A program made the position numbers and the translations under genes. From Serinicoccus sediminis (GTDB lineage Bacteria; Actinomycetota; Actinomycetes; Actinomycetales; Dermatophilaceae), in assembly GCF_004153545.1 (NCBI RefSeq), contig NZ_SDVA01000001.1, positions 372,001-436,000 of the forward strand: a DNA stretch of 64,000 bases, read 5' to 3'. Position 1 is the stretch's first letter. Every line of letters begins with the position of its first letter. Below are positions 1-8,599 of the stretch, in pieces. A model generated the notes under the pieces. The model was not told the DNA's origin. It searched no databases and was given only the letters and a program-made list of their open reading frames with translations.

Positions 1-1175
1 ACCAGCCCGGCCGCCGAGGTGGCCACCGTCCGCAGGCCGCCGAGGTCGAGGGCGCCACGGTCGACGCGTCGGCCCACGGCGGCCGCCCACCACCGGGCGA
101 TCGCGGTCGCGCTCAGGTCGCCCTCGCGCAGCAGGTCGGCGGCGCCCACCCGGGCGAGGGCGCGGGCCCGGATGAGCTGCTCGGTGCGCGGGCGCTCCCG
201 TGGCACGAGCAGGGCGGGGACGTCGGTGGCCAGCGTCTCGGCGACGGTGTTGTAGCCGGCCATCGACACCGAGGCCGCAGCCCGGCGGATGAGCCCGGCC
301 GCGTCGTCGACGCTGCGCACCACGCGGGTGCCGCGCACGGCCTCCCGTTCGACGCTGCGGTGGTCGGCGTCGCTCATCTGCGGTCCGGTGACGAGCAGGT
401 GCCGGTGCCCGGCCGGGACCCGGGCCCGGGCCGCCGCGAGGCACAGCCGGGTGCCGTCGCTGCCGCCGCCCGCGGTGGTGACGAGGTAGGGGCGGTCCGG
501 CTCGACGTCGGTCGCCTCCTCGGCCCGCCCGTGGGCGAGGAAGCCCTGGTAGCGGACCAGCGGGGCGAGCTCGGGCGGCAGCTCGCCGGAGCGCCGCAGG
601 TCGTGCACGGCCGGGTCGCCGTAGACCCAGATCTCGTCGTAGATCCGCGCCACCAGGTCGGCCGGGGTCTGCCGCCACTCGGACTCCACCGCCTCGGGGG
701 CGTCGAGGACGTCGCGGAGCCCCAGGACGAAGCGGGTCTGGGGCAGCTCGCGGCGCATGGCCTGCAGCCCGGCGAGCAGTTCGCCTCCGACGCCCAGGGC
801 GTGCCGGTCGACGACGACGAGGTCGGGGCGGAAGGCGAGCCCGGTGGCCCGGACGATCTCCCCCCGCACCGACAGCACGGTGTCCATGCCGAGGTCGAGG
901 TGGCGGGGGCCGTAGCCGCGGTGCCCGGCGGTCTTGCCGATGGCGGGGAGCGTGACGACGTCGAAGCCGGCCGGCAGGCTGCGGGCGGCGGCCCCGGCGA
1001 CCCCGTTGAGCAGCAGCCCGGTGACCGGGGAGCCGGTGAGGACCGGCAGCCGCTGGGCGAGGGTGTGCGCGAGGGCGCGGTTGCGCCGGAAGTGGCCCAG
1101 ACCCTGGGAGTCGTGGGAGTAGAACAGCGCGCGCAGCGGCGCGCCGCCGGGGACGTGGCTGGTGCGGTGGTCCAT
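1..1175 (-). CDS. GT28/MurG-like glycosyltransferase, 3' end cut by window edge
   Basis: At least 391 residues are visible; the C-terminus runs off the left edge. The ATG at 1175 has an upstream GGGAGAGG ribosome site. The N-terminus reads LRALFYSHDSQGLGHFRRN, the SxDxxGxGHxxR nucleotide-sugar glycosyltransferase pattern seen in MurG-like GT-B enzymes. The C-terminal half has the GT28-type acceptor/donor loop (VTTAGGGSDGT, then SMAGYNTVAETLA and LLVPRERPRTEQ). It probably transfers a sugar from an NDP donor in the cytoplasm; the acceptor is unknown. It is not true MurG, because it lacks division-cluster neighbours and the N-terminal glycine loops differ. Confidence 0.75.
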   Translation of the reverse strand, partial: MDHRTSHVPGGAPLRALFYSHDSQGLGHFRRNRALAHTLAQRLPVLTGSPVTGLLLNGVAGAAARSLPAGFDVVTLPAIGKTAGHRGYGPRHLDLGMDTVLSVRGEIVRATGLAFRPDLVVVDRHALGVGGELLAGLQAMRRELPQTRFVLGLRDVLDAPEAVESEWRQTPADLVARIYDEIWVYGDPAVHDLRRSGELPPELAPLVRYQGFLAHGRAEEATDVEPDRPYLVTTAGGGSDGTRLCLAAARARVPAGHRHLLVTGPQMSDADHRSVEREAVRGTRVVRSVDDAAGLIRRAAASVSMAGYNTVAETLATDVPALLVPRERPRTEQLIRARALARVGAADLLREGDLSATAIARWWAAAVGRRVDRGALDLGGLRTVATSAAGL

Positions 1176-1254
1176 GTCGTCCTCTCCCGCCCGACCGGTG
1201 GTCGGTGCGTGGGGACGAGTGAACACGGGCGGGATGAGGGGTGGATGACACGTC

Positions 1255-1272
1255 CATGAGATTCCTCTCATG
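1255..1272. repeat. Small perfect inverted repeat CATGAGA-N4-TCTCATG
   Basis: Seven-base arms (1255-1261 and 1266-1272) around TTCC lie about 80 bp upstream of the glycosyltransferase start at 1175, between it and the stop of the response regulator. It could be an operator or the weak end of a terminator. Nothing in the sequence decides. Confidence 0.3.
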
Positions 1273-1313
1273 CACCGTGACCAGCCACGACGCGCTGCAG
1301 CCCGGCAGCGACG

Positions 1314-1988
1314 TCAGCGCTCGAAGCGGTAGCCCACCCCCCGCACCGTGCTGATGCGCTCGGCGCCGACCTTGGCGCGCAGGTAGCGGATGTAGACGTC
1401 GACGACGTTGGAGCTGCCGGTGACCTCGAAGCCCCACACGCGGTCGAGCAGCTGGTCCCGGCTGAGCACCTGGCCGGCGTGGTCCATGAGCTCGCGGGCC
1501 AGGGTGAACTCCCGCGCGGACAGCTCGACCGGCTCGCCGTCGACGTGCACGGTGCGGGCGGGGATGTCCAGGCGCACCCCACCCACCTCCAGCACGTCCT
1601 CCGTGCGTCCCCCGGCGAGGGCCTCGGCGTGCTGGCGCAGCCGCAGCTTGACCCGGGCCAGCAGCTCCTCGACCCGGAAGGGCTTGGCGAGGTAGTCCTC
1701 GGCCCCGCTCTCCAGGCCGTGGACCGTGTCCTCGACCGAGTCGCGGGCGGTGCACATGATGACGGGCACCGGCTCGTCCATGGTCCGCAGCATGCGCAGC
1801 ACCGTGAAGCCGTCCATCTTCGGCAGCCCCACGTCGAGGACGACGAGGTCGACGTGCCCACCGCTGGCCGCCTCCAGCGCGGCGATCCCGTCGGTGACGA
1901 CGGTGGTCCGGTGGCCGTCGCCGCGGAGCCCGCGGTCGATGACCCGGGCGATCCCCTCCTCGTCCTCCGCGATCAGGATGTGCGCCAT
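1314..1988 (-). CDS. OmpR/PhoB-family response regulator
   Basis: 224 residues. The receiver domain (about 1-115) has acidic residues at the N-terminus (AEDEE), phospho-acceptor Asp52 in VVLDVGLP, and Lys102 in YLAKPF. A winged-helix DNA-binding domain (about 130-222) ends in the typical VRGVGYRFE signature. It is a transcription factor phosphorylated by its partner kinase, whose gene ends 10 bp upstream on the same strand, so the two are co-transcribed kinase first. The target genes and signal are unknown. Length and motif positions are normal for the family. Confidence 0.95.
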   Translation of the reverse strand: MAHILIAEDEEGIARVIDRGLRGDGHRTTVVTDGIAALEAASGGHVDLVVLDVGLPKMDGFTVLRMLRTMDEPVPVIMCTARDSVEDTVHGLESGAEDYLAKPFRVEELLARVKLRLRQHAEALAGGRTEDVLEVGGVRLDIPARTVHVDGEPVELSAREFTLARELMDHAGQVLSRDQLLDRVWGFEVTGSSNVVDVYIRYLRAKVGAERISTVRGVGYRFER

Positions 1989-1998
1989 GGAGGGGAGG

Positions 1999-3534
1999 CT
2001 ACCGGGCAGCGGAGCGGGCAGGCTCGCCCTCGGCTCCGGTGGCGACGGGGTGCGCGACCTCGTCGTCGGGGTCGGCCGGGACCCAGAGGGTGAAGCGGGA
2101 CCCCAGCCCCTCGACCGACTCCACCCCGACCGCGCCCCCGTGCGCGTCGGCGATGGCCTGGACGATGGCCAGCCCCAGGCCGCTGCCGTCGACCTGGGCC
2201 GCGGACTCGGCCCGGCCGAAGCGCTCGAAGACCCGCTCCTGCTCGCTCTCGGGTATGCCGGTGCCGTGGTCGGAGACGCTCAGCACGAGGTAACGGGAGG
2301 CAGGTCGGGCGCCGAGCTCCCGGGCTCGCTCCACCTGGGGGTCCTCGCCCTCGGCCCAGTCCGTCGCCAGCTCCACGGGCGACCCCTCGTCGCTGAACTT
2401 CACCGCGTTGGCCGCGAGCTGGACCACGGCCTGGATGACCCGGTGCCGGTCGAGGACGGCCGGGCCCTCGGCGTGCGCGGCGAGCTGCCACTGCCGCGGG
2501 CCGAGAGCGGTGATCCGTTCCATGCACTCGACCGCCAGCTCGGTGACGTCGGCGGTGCCGGGGCGCAGGAAGTCCTGGCGCTGCGCCCGGGCCAGGACGA
2601 GCAGGTCGTCGACGAGCCGCTGCATCCGGTCCACCTCGTCGAGCAGGAGCGTGCGGGTCGCGGCGACGTCCTCGGGGTCCTCGGGGCGGAGCAGCTCGGC
2701 GTTGCCCCGCAGGATGGTCAGCGGGGTGCGCAGCTCGTGGGCCGCGTCGTCGAGGAACTGCCGCTGCAGCCGGACTCCGTCCTCGATGCGGTCCAGCATG
2801 GCGTTGAACCGGTGGGCCAGGTCGACGATGTCGGTCTCTCCCGACACCTCGACCCGGCGCGACAGGTCCTCGGTGCTGATCTGGGCGGTGGCCTCCTGCA
2901 GCTCGCGCAGCGGGCGCAGCAGCCGGCCGAGGACGACGTTGGCCAGCGCACCGACGACGAGCAGCGAGACCAGGCCGACGCCGGCATACGTCCAGACGCG
3001 GCGCCACACCTGCCCGGCCAGGGTGCCCGAGTCGATGGCGACGACGAAGGTGCCCGTCCGCTCCTCCTCCGGCAGCTGGACGTCGGCCATGATGACCGAC
3101 AGCGTGGTGCCCTGCGTGTCGACGGTGTCGATCACCGCCCGGCCCGGCTCGAGCGGAGTGCTGTCGATGAGCGCGAGCACGTCGGGGTGGTCGACGGCGA
3201 AGTCGCGCTCGCCGACGCTCTGGTACTCCGCCTGGCCGTCGATGAGGGCCAGGAACGCCTCGTCGGGGCTGGCGATCGAGGTCCCGAGGAAGGAGAGGAA
3301 GAGGGCGTCGGCGTCGGTGAAGGGGTCGTTGTCGAGAGTCGGGCCGGACCGGGCGAGCGCCGTGACCTCCTGGATCTCCTGCTCCAGCTCGGCCCGGACG
3401 CGTTCGTCGAGGGAGCGGAACTGCACGGCGAAGGCGATCACCCCGGTGAGGGCGATGACGAGCGCCGTCATGCTCACCATCATCACGAGCAGCCGGCGGC
3501 GGACGCTCCAGCCGCGGCGGGCGGTGTCGGTCAC
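1999..3534 (-). CDS. Sensor histidine kinase, HAMP type
   Basis: 511 residues. There is a transmembrane segment at about 14-38, an extracytoplasmic sensor region of about 145 residues, a second membrane segment at about 183-203, a HAMP domain (LRPLRELQEATAQIS), and a HisKA domain with His266 in DDAAHELRTPLT. A HATPase_c domain follows, with the N box (QLAANAVKFS), the G1 box (VSDHGTGIP) and the G2 box (GSGLGLAIV). It autophosphorylates at the membrane and passes phosphate to the OmpR-type regulator just downstream. The sensor domain matches nothing I recognise, so the stimulus is unknown. Confidence 0.95.
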   Translation of the reverse strand: MTDTARRGWSVRRRLLVMMVSMTALVIALTGVIAFAVQFRSLDERVRAELEQEIQEVTALARSGPTLDNDPFTDADALFLSFLGTSIASPDEAFLALIDGQAEYQSVGERDFAVDHPDVLALIDSTPLEPGRAVIDTVDTQGTTLSVIMADVQLPEEERTGTFVVAIDSGTLAGQVWRRVWTYAGVGLVSLLVVGALANVVLGRLLRPLRELQEATAQISTEDLSRRVEVSGETDIVDLAHRFNAMLDRIEDGVRLQRQFLDDAAHELRTPLTILRGNAELLRPEDPEDVAATRTLLLDEVDRMQRLVDDLLVLARAQRQDFLRPGTADVTELAVECMERITALGPRQWQLAAHAEGPAVLDRHRVIQAVVQLAANAVKFSDEGSPVELATDWAEGEDPQVERARELGARPASRYLVLSVSDHGTGIPESEQERVFERFGRAESAAQVDGSGLGLAIVQAIADAHGGAVGVESVEGLGSRFTLWVPADPDDEVAHPVATGAEGEPARSAAR

Positions 3535-3574
3535 GGGCCTGCCCCGTCATGCCGGTGCGGGGCGTGGGCCGGGC

Positions 3575-4615
3575 TCACGGACCCGCCCCGTCGGCGAGCA
3601 GCGCGAAGGACACCAGCCAGTGCGTGGCCATGAAGTCGCCGTCGGTGATCTGCTGCAGCACCGCGTCCTCCTGCCGGGCGGCGGCCTCCCGCACCCGGGC
3701 GGCGGCAGGCTCCGAGACCCAGGGTGCCAGAGCCCGCAACGCCCACGCCCGCGACAGCGCGAGCCCGAGCAGGTGGGCCCCCTGGCCGTCGCCCGGGTCG
3801 AGCACGAGCGGCACCTCGAGCAGGTGTGCGTGCGCCCCCTCCCCCAGCCCGGGCAGCACCCGCGCCAGCCAGGCGGCACCCTCCCGCTCGCCGAGCGCGT
3901 CGGTCATGAGCAGCGCCTCGGTGAGCGCCGGCGAGAGGAAGTCGGACCCGCCCGGCTCGGTGCCGGTCGGGGCCGGCCCGTCCTCGCCGAACCAGCGCCC
4001 CGCGGCCTCAGCGCACGCGTCGACGACGTCCGGCCGGCCGAGGCGGCGGTAGGCGTTGCGCAGCAGGAGGAGGGCGAAGGCGTCGTTCTGGTGCTTGCCG
4101 TGGCGCACCGGGTAGGCCTGCCGCGGCAGGTGCGCGACCACGCGATCGGCCAGCAGGTCGGTGAGCGGGGCGAGGGCCTGCGCCCAGGTGCGCGCCTCGG
4201 CGACGTCCGCGGCGAGGTCGGCCGTCGCGGCGGCCAGCTGCGCGGCCCAGGCCCAGCCGTAGGGCCGCTCGAAACCGGGCCGGGCCCGCAGGTAGTCCAC
4301 CTCGACCGCGACGTGCTCCTCGGTGAGCCGCTCCGACAGCAGCGCCCGGGCAGCGGCGCGCTCCTGCTCACCGAGCGCGTCGGCATACCTCGCCAGGAGC
4401 GTGACGAGCGACCACTGCATGTGGACGCACGAGTGCCAGTCGAGCGCACCGTGGAAGGCCGGGTGCAGCCGCGCGGGGGTGACGTCGGTGTCGTCCGGTC
4501 CGAGGACGACGTGCGCCGGCGCCCAGGGGTATGCCGTGGCGATCACCTCGCGTGCCATGCGGCTCCAGGCGCGCGCGTGCGGGTGGGGCTGGCGGCGTGG
4601 TGCGTCGGGGGTCAC
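3575..4615 (-). CDS. DUF2891 family protein
   Basis: About 346 residues from a GTG at 4615. An upstream in-frame ATG at 4642 would overlap the divergent thioesterase start and leave no room for a promoter, so the GTG is preferred. The N-terminal HPAFHGALDWHSCVHMQW segment is the hallmark of DUF2891 proteins (FHGxxDWHSxVHxxW). The rest is alpha-helical and rich in Trp, His and Arg, resembling an (alpha/alpha)n barrel, with no signal peptide. The biochemical function of the family is not established. It is divergently arranged with the thioesterase and may share its promoter region. Confidence 0.85.
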   Translation of the reverse strand: MTPDAPRRQPHPHARAWSRMAREVIATAYPWAPAHVVLGPDDTDVTPARLHPAFHGALDWHSCVHMQWSLVTLLARYADALGEQERAAARALLSERLTEEHVAVEVDYLRARPGFERPYGWAWAAQLAAATADLAADVAEARTWAQALAPLTDLLADRVVAHLPRQAYPVRHGKHQNDAFALLLLRNAYRRLGRPDVVDACAEAAGRWFGEDGPAPTGTEPGGSDFLSPALTEALLMTDALGEREGAAWLARVLPGLGEGAHAHLLEVPLVLDPGDGQGAHLLGLALSRAWALRALAPWVSEPAAARVREAAARQEDAVLQQITDGDFMATHWLVSFALLADGAGP

Positions 4616-4640
4616 GCGTCCATTACTACACTCGCGCCTC

Positions 4641-5426
4641 ATGAGGGCTGACGGGGAGCACTACTTCACGGCGCTGGGCGAGGGCAGGTACCGGCCGACC
4701 GAGCACGTGCAGGGGGCGTGGTCGCCGGACGAGCAGCACGTCGCCCCGGTCATCGGGCTGCTGCTGCACGCCCTGGAGCACCAGCACCCGCGCGAGGACC
4801 TGCAGTGGGCGCGGCTGAGCGTCGACATCCTCGGCTTCATCCGCCGGGACGAGATGCAGGTGACCACCCGGGTGCTGCGGCCGGGGCGGACCATCGAGCT
4901 GCTCGAGGCGAGCGTGGAGATCGGCGGCCGCGACGCCGTGCGGCTCACCGCCTGGCGGCTGATGACCAGCGACACCAGCGCCGTGGCCGGCCAGGAGCAC
5001 GCCGACATGCCGAAGCCGGAGGAGCTCGAGCCGTGGCACGGCATGGACCACTGGGACGGCGGCTTCATCGCCAGCCTGGACTTCCGCTCGGTGCCGGGAT
5101 CGCGGGCCGGCCGGGGCCGGACGTGGGTGCGCTCGGACCTGCCGCTCGTCGGCGGGGGCGAGCAGGCCTCACCGCTCGCGTCGTGGGTGAAGCTGCTGGA
5201 CACCGCCAACGGCACGGCCGGCCGGGAGGCGCCGCGCGACTGGCTCTTCCCCAACGTCGACCTCACCCTGCACCTGCACCGGATGCCGGAGGGGCCCTGG
5301 GTGGGGCTGGACACCCGCGTCTCCTGGGGGCCGACGGGGATCGGGCAGACCGCCTCGGTGGTGCACGACGAGCAGGGGCCGGTCGGCACCCTCGTCCAGG
5401 CGCTCACCCTGCGCCCGGCCCCCTGA
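4641..5426 (+). CDS. Acyl-CoA thioesterase family protein (double hotdog, 4HBT_3-like)
   Basis: 261 residues. The N-terminal hotdog half contains a GAWSP...APVIGLLLHALE segment. The C-terminal half has PLASWVKLLDTANG, PNVDLTLHLHR, and WVGLDTRVSWGPTGIGQTASVVHDEQGPVG split over beta strands, which is the TesB-like thioesterase superfamily pattern. It probably hydrolyses an acyl-CoA thioester in the cytoplasm; chain preference cannot be told. The start at 4641 is chosen because similarity to the fold begins directly after it and the region just upstream belongs to the divergent gene. Confidence 0.85.
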   Translation: MRADGEHYFTALGEGRYRPTEHVQGAWSPDEQHVAPVIGLLLHALEHQHPREDLQWARLSVDILGFIRRDEMQVTTRVLRPGRTIELLEASVEIGGRDAVRLTAWRLMTSDTSAVAGQEHADMPKPEELEPWHGMDHWDGGFIASLDFRSVPGSRAGRGRTWVRSDLPLVGGGEQASPLASWVKLLDTANGTAGREAPRDWLFPNVDLTLHLHRMPEGPWVGLDTRVSWGPTGIGQTASVVHDEQGPVGTLVQALTLRPAP

Positions 5427-5433
5427 GCGGGCG

Positions 5434-6009
5434 TCAGCGGTCGGTGCTGGTGGCCCCCGACGAGCCCGAGGCCGGGGCGACCGGCTGGGCGCAGTAGGAG
5501 AACGCCTTGCCCTCCGCCGCGTGGTAGCTGGCGTAGGAGCCGTCCACCTCGAGGACCAACTGGTGGCCGGGGACGAGCGCCTGGGTATACATCATGCCGG
5601 GGCGCGGGCACCCGATCGAGCCGTCGCTCCAGGTGACGTCGGCGTAGCCGGCGATGGTGACGGCGTCGGGCTCGACGCCGGCCCGCTTCGCCTCGGCCGC
5701 CACGGCATCCTGCACGTCGGAGCGCTGGGCCACGGCGTCGGGCACGGCACCGAGGGGCAGCGAGACGTCGCCGCCGCCCGGGGCGATCCGGGTCCGGGTC
5801 GGCTTGTCGCCCGCGCCGGGCTGCTCGGTGCTCATCGTGGGGTCCTCGCTCTCGTCGGCGCCCGCGTCGCCGGTCGTGCCGGCGTCGTCGCTCTGCGTCG
5901 GGGTGGCCGCCGGCTCGCTGTCGCCGCCGTCGGCGTCGCCGCACGCGGCCAACGCGGCGGCGAGGCTGAGGACGGTCACGGCGAGGATGGGTCGGCGGTT
6001 CTGGGTCAT
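5434..6009 (-). CDS. Secreted lipoprotein of unknown function
   Basis: 191 residues with a type II signal peptide: basic MTQNRR, a hydrophobic stretch, and the lipobox LAAC with Cys23 as lipidation site. A Ser/Thr/Asp/Glu-rich linker (about 25-75) is followed by a compact domain of about 110 residues with one Cys pair (IGCPRPGM and YCAQP) that could form a disulfide. The ribosome site GGAGGTGTC sits just before the ATG. The gene converges with the thioesterase, 7 bp apart. The domain has no recognisable family signature; the placement and shape suggest an envelope protein. Confidence 0.75.
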   Translation of the reverse strand: MTQNRRPILAVTVLSLAAALAACGDADGGDSEPAATPTQSDDAGTTGDAGADESEDPTMSTEQPGAGDKPTRTRIAPGGGDVSLPLGAVPDAVAQRSDVQDAVAAEAKRAGVEPDAVTIAGYADVTWSDGSIGCPRPGMMYTQALVPGHQLVLEVDGSYASYHAAEGKAFSYCAQPVAPASGSSGATSTDR

Positions 6010-6232
6010 CGGGTGACACCTCCAGATAGCGTCCCCGCCAGTCTAGGTCTGCGGGGCTGCACCCACGCGGCGGCAGAGGTTGTGGGTGGTGGGGCGCCGG
6101 TCCCTGAACCAGCGCCCCACCAACCGTCTCCCCACCGTCCCGCTTGCGCGGCCCCTCGACGGGGTTGTGTCGGCTGTCCCGAACCGACACTCCCTAGACG
6201 TCCCTCAGAGCGGATTCGTTGCACCCAGATAC

Positions 6233-6248
6233 TGTGATGTGAGTCACA
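6233..6248. promoter_or_regulatory. Crp/GlxR-type binding site TGTGA-N6-TCACA
   Basis: The 16-mer TGTGATGTGAGTCACA matches the Crp/FNR-superfamily palindrome with both half-sites perfect. GlxR, the actinobacterial cAMP regulator, uses this core. It lies 16 bp past the metZ stop and about 220 bp upstream of the lipoprotein start, in a relatively AT-rich patch. The most likely target is the lipoprotein promoter, although no clear -35/-10 pair is placed next to it. Confidence 0.5.
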
Positions 6249-6263
6249 TTTTGCTGAGAGCGC

Positions 6264-7454
6264 TCACCCGAGGGCGGCCCGCAGACCGCGCTCGACGTCC
6301 TCGCGCAGGTCCTCGACGTCCTCGAGGCCCACGGAGAGCCGCACGGTGCCCTCGGTGATCCCGGCGGCCAGCCGCGCCGGCTCGGGCAGCCGCTTGTGCG
6401 TGGTCGTGGCCGGGTGCGTGGTGAGCGACTTGGCGTCCCCGAGGTTGTTGGAGATGTCGACCACCTGGAGGGCGTTCATGAAGGCGAACGCCTCGCGCTG
6501 CCCGCCGTCCAGGGTGAAGGTGACGACCGTGCCACCACCGGTCATCTGCCGGCGGGCCAGCGCGGCCTGCGGGTGCGACTCCAGCCAGGGATGGAAGACC
6601 CGGGTCACCCGCGGGTCCGCCTCGAGGTGCCGGGCCAGCTCCAGCGCGGTGGCCGCCTGCCGCTCGACGCGCAGGGTGAGCGTCTCGAGCCCCTTGAGCG
6701 TCACCCAGGCGTTGAACGGCGACATCGAGGGGCCGGTATGCCGCAGCAGCGTCTGGATCGGCCCGCCGACGAGCTCGGTGGGCCCGAGGATCATCCCGCC
6801 CATGACGCGGCCCTGGCCGTCGATGTGCTTGGTGGTCGAGTAGACGACGATGTCGGCGCCGTGGTCCAGCGGGCGCGAGAAGACCGGGGTGCCGAAGACG
6901 TTGTCCACCACGACGACGGCGCCGGCGGCGTGCGCCAGCTCGCTGACCGCGGCGATGTCGACGAGCTCCTGGGTCGGGTTGCTCGGGGTCTCGAAGAACA
7001 CGGCGGCAGCAGGTGTGGAGAGCGCCTCCGCCCAGTCGTCGAGGTCGGTGCCGTCGACGAAGGTGCTCTCCACACCCCAGCGCCGCAGCACCTCGTCGAT
7101 GATGACGAAGCAGGAGCCGAAGAGGGCGCGGCTGGCGACGATGCGGTCACCGGCGGCGCACAGGCCGCCCAGGGCGGTGAAGACGGCCGACATCCCGGAG
7201 GCCGTGGCCTGCGCGGCCTCCGCACCGTGCATCAGCCGCATCCGCTCCTCGAGCATCGCCACGGTCGGGTTGCCGTAGCGGCTGTAGACGAAGCGCTCGA
7301 TCTCGTCGGCGAACGCGGCCTGCGCCTCCTCGGCGCTGCCGTAGACGTAGCCGGACGTCGGGTAGAGCGCCTCCGAGGTCTCGTCGAACGGGCTGCGCAG
7401 GAGCCCGCCACGGACCGCGAGGGTGTCCGGGCGCCAGCCGTCAGGGGTGTCCAT
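6264..7454 (-). CDS. metZ: O-succinylhomoserine sulfhydrylase (Cys/Met metabolism PLP enzyme)
   Basis: 396 residues, the normal length for MetZ/MetB/MetY enzymes. It shows YSRYGNPT, the substrate-binding SGMSAVFTAL, ETPSNP, the PLP-contact VVDNVF, and the Schiff-base Lys209 in VVYSTTKHIDGQG. The GQGRVMGG after the lysine favours O-succinylhomoserine sulfhydrylase over cystathionine gamma-synthase. The expected reaction is O-succinylhomoserine plus sulfide to homocysteine in the cytoplasm, for methionine synthesis. It could equally act on O-acetylhomoserine. It stands alone and is not linked to other methionine genes. Confidence 0.85.
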   Translation of the reverse strand: MDTPDGWRPDTLAVRGGLLRSPFDETSEALYPTSGYVYGSAEEAQAAFADEIERFVYSRYGNPTVAMLEERMRLMHGAEAAQATASGMSAVFTALGGLCAAGDRIVASRALFGSCFVIIDEVLRRWGVESTFVDGTDLDDWAEALSTPAAAVFFETPSNPTQELVDIAAVSELAHAAGAVVVVDNVFGTPVFSRPLDHGADIVVYSTTKHIDGQGRVMGGMILGPTELVGGPIQTLLRHTGPSMSPFNAWVTLKGLETLTLRVERQAATALELARHLEADPRVTRVFHPWLESHPQAALARRQMTGGGTVVTFTLDGGQREAFAFMNALQVVDISNNLGDAKSLTTHPATTTHKRLPEPARLAAGITEGTVRLSVGLEDVEDLREDVERGLRAALG

Positions 7455-7462
7455 GGGGCCCC

Positions 7463-7482
7463 AATCTAGGCGCCGCGGCGCC
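7463..7482 (-). promoter_or_regulatory. Putative metZ promoter with palindromic operator
   Basis: On the minus strand a TAGATT -10-like hexamer (7468-7463) ends 8 nt before the ATG, suggesting a leaderless or near-leaderless mRNA. Directly upstream lies the perfect 14-bp palindrome GGCGCCGCGGCGCC (7469-7482), exactly where a repressor would block polymerase. The -35 is poor. GC-only palindromes also arise by chance in a GC-rich genome, so this is tentative. Confidence 0.35.
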
Positions 7483-7591
7483 GATCCCCGTCATCGACCC
7501 CGTCGCCGAGGTATGCAGTTTCTTCCGCCCCGCCGCATCGCCAGGGAGTCTCGCCACATCTTCTGCGCCAGCATGGGCCCTTCGACGAGGA

Positions 7592-8599
7592 TCAGTCGGG
7601 CAGCCGGGCGACCCCGCGCGGATCCACCGTGAGCCGCACCTCGTCGCCGACCTCCGGCCCGCGGTCCGCGGCGAGCGCCGGCAGCCGGCCCAGGCCCTCC
7701 ACGTCCACCTCGAGGTGCAGCGCGTCGGAGACGGTGGTCATCCGCCGCACCACCCCGCTCAGGTCTCCCCGGGGGTCGACCCGCAGGGCCGAGCGCCTCA
7801 GCGCCACCGAGCCGGACCCGCCCGAGGCCACTCCCCCCTCCTGACCGGACGCCAGCAGCCGACGCCCGGCCGGCGAGGAGGACTCGACGATGGTGTCGTA
7901 ACCGACGAAGGAGGCGACCTCCCGGGAGACCGGGTGACGCCATACCTGCACGGCGTCGCCCTCCTGCGCGATCCGCCCGTCGAGCATGACGGCCATCCGG
8001 TCGGCGACGGTGAAGGCCTCGTCGTGGTCGTGGGTGACGAGCAGGGCGGTGGTGCCGGTGGCGGTGAGGATCTCGCGCAGGTCGCCGGCCAGCCGGTCGC
8101 GCAGCGCCCGGTCGAGCGAGCTGAGCGGTTCGTCGAGCAGCAGCAGGGCCGGGTCGGCGGCCAGCGAGCGGGCGAGCGCGACCCGCTGCTGCTGCCCGCC
8201 GGAGAGGGTGGCGGGGCGGCGGTCGGCATACCCTCCGAGGCCGACGAGCTCCAGCAGCTCGGCGACCCGCCCGGCCCGCTCCCGCCGGCTGCGCCCACGC
8301 AGCCGCAGCGGGTAGCCGATGTTGTCGGCGACGCTGGCCTGGGCGAAGAGCTGCCCGTCCTGGAACATCAGCGCGAAGCCGCGCTCGTGGGTCGGCACCC
8401 CGCGCAGGTCCCGCCCCTGCCAGCGGATGGACCCGGAGGTGATCGGCTCCAGCCCGGCGACCGCCCGCAGCAGCGTCGACTTGCCGCAGCCCGAGGGCCC
8501 GAGCACGGCCAGCACGCTGCCCTCCTCGACGCGCAGGTCGACCCGGTCGACCGCGGTGGCCCCGGGGAAGGTGACGGTGACATCCGTGAGCTCGAGCAT
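7592..8599 (-). CDS. Thiamine-type ABC transporter ATP-binding protein
   Basis: 335 residues. Walker A GPSGCGKST at 34-42, Q-loop FQDGQLF, ABC signature LSGGQQQRVALARS, Walker B LLLLDEPLSSLD, and the H-loop THDHDE are all intact. A C-terminal extension of about 100 residues resembles the TOBE-like regulatory tail of CysA/PotA-type ATPases. It powers import through the permease encoded just upstream. Its ATG overlaps the permease stop (ATGA), so the genes are translationally coupled. The upstream TPP riboswitch gives the substrate: thiamine or a derivative. It corresponds to ThiQ in function. Confidence 0.92.
   Translation of the reverse strand: MLELTDVTVTFPGATAVDRVDLRVEEGSVLAVLGPSGCGKSTLLRAVAGLEPITSGSIRWQGRDLRGVPTHERGFALMFQDGQLFAQASVADNIGYPLRLRGRSRRERAGRVAELLELVGLGGYADRRPATLSGGQQQRVALARSLAADPALLLLDEPLSSLDRALRDRLAGDLREILTATGTTALLVTHDHDEAFTVADRMAVMLDGRIAQEGDAVQVWRHPVSREVASFVGYDTIVESSSPAGRRLLASGQEGGVASGGSGSVALRRSALRVDPRGDLSGVVRRMTTVSDALHLEVDVEGLGRLPALAADRGPEVGDEVRLTVDPRGVARLPD

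Noticed and set aside
1726-4651. Long plus-strand frames (over 600 codons) opposite the kinase and DUF2891 genes
   Set aside because: Low-complexity composition and no family motifs; the minus strand carries complete, motif-rich proteins.
6087-6122. Possible metZ terminator hairpin (11-bp stem, 14-nt loop)
   Set aside because: It lies about 140 bp past the metZ stop, has a large loop and no T-run; too weak to list as a feature.
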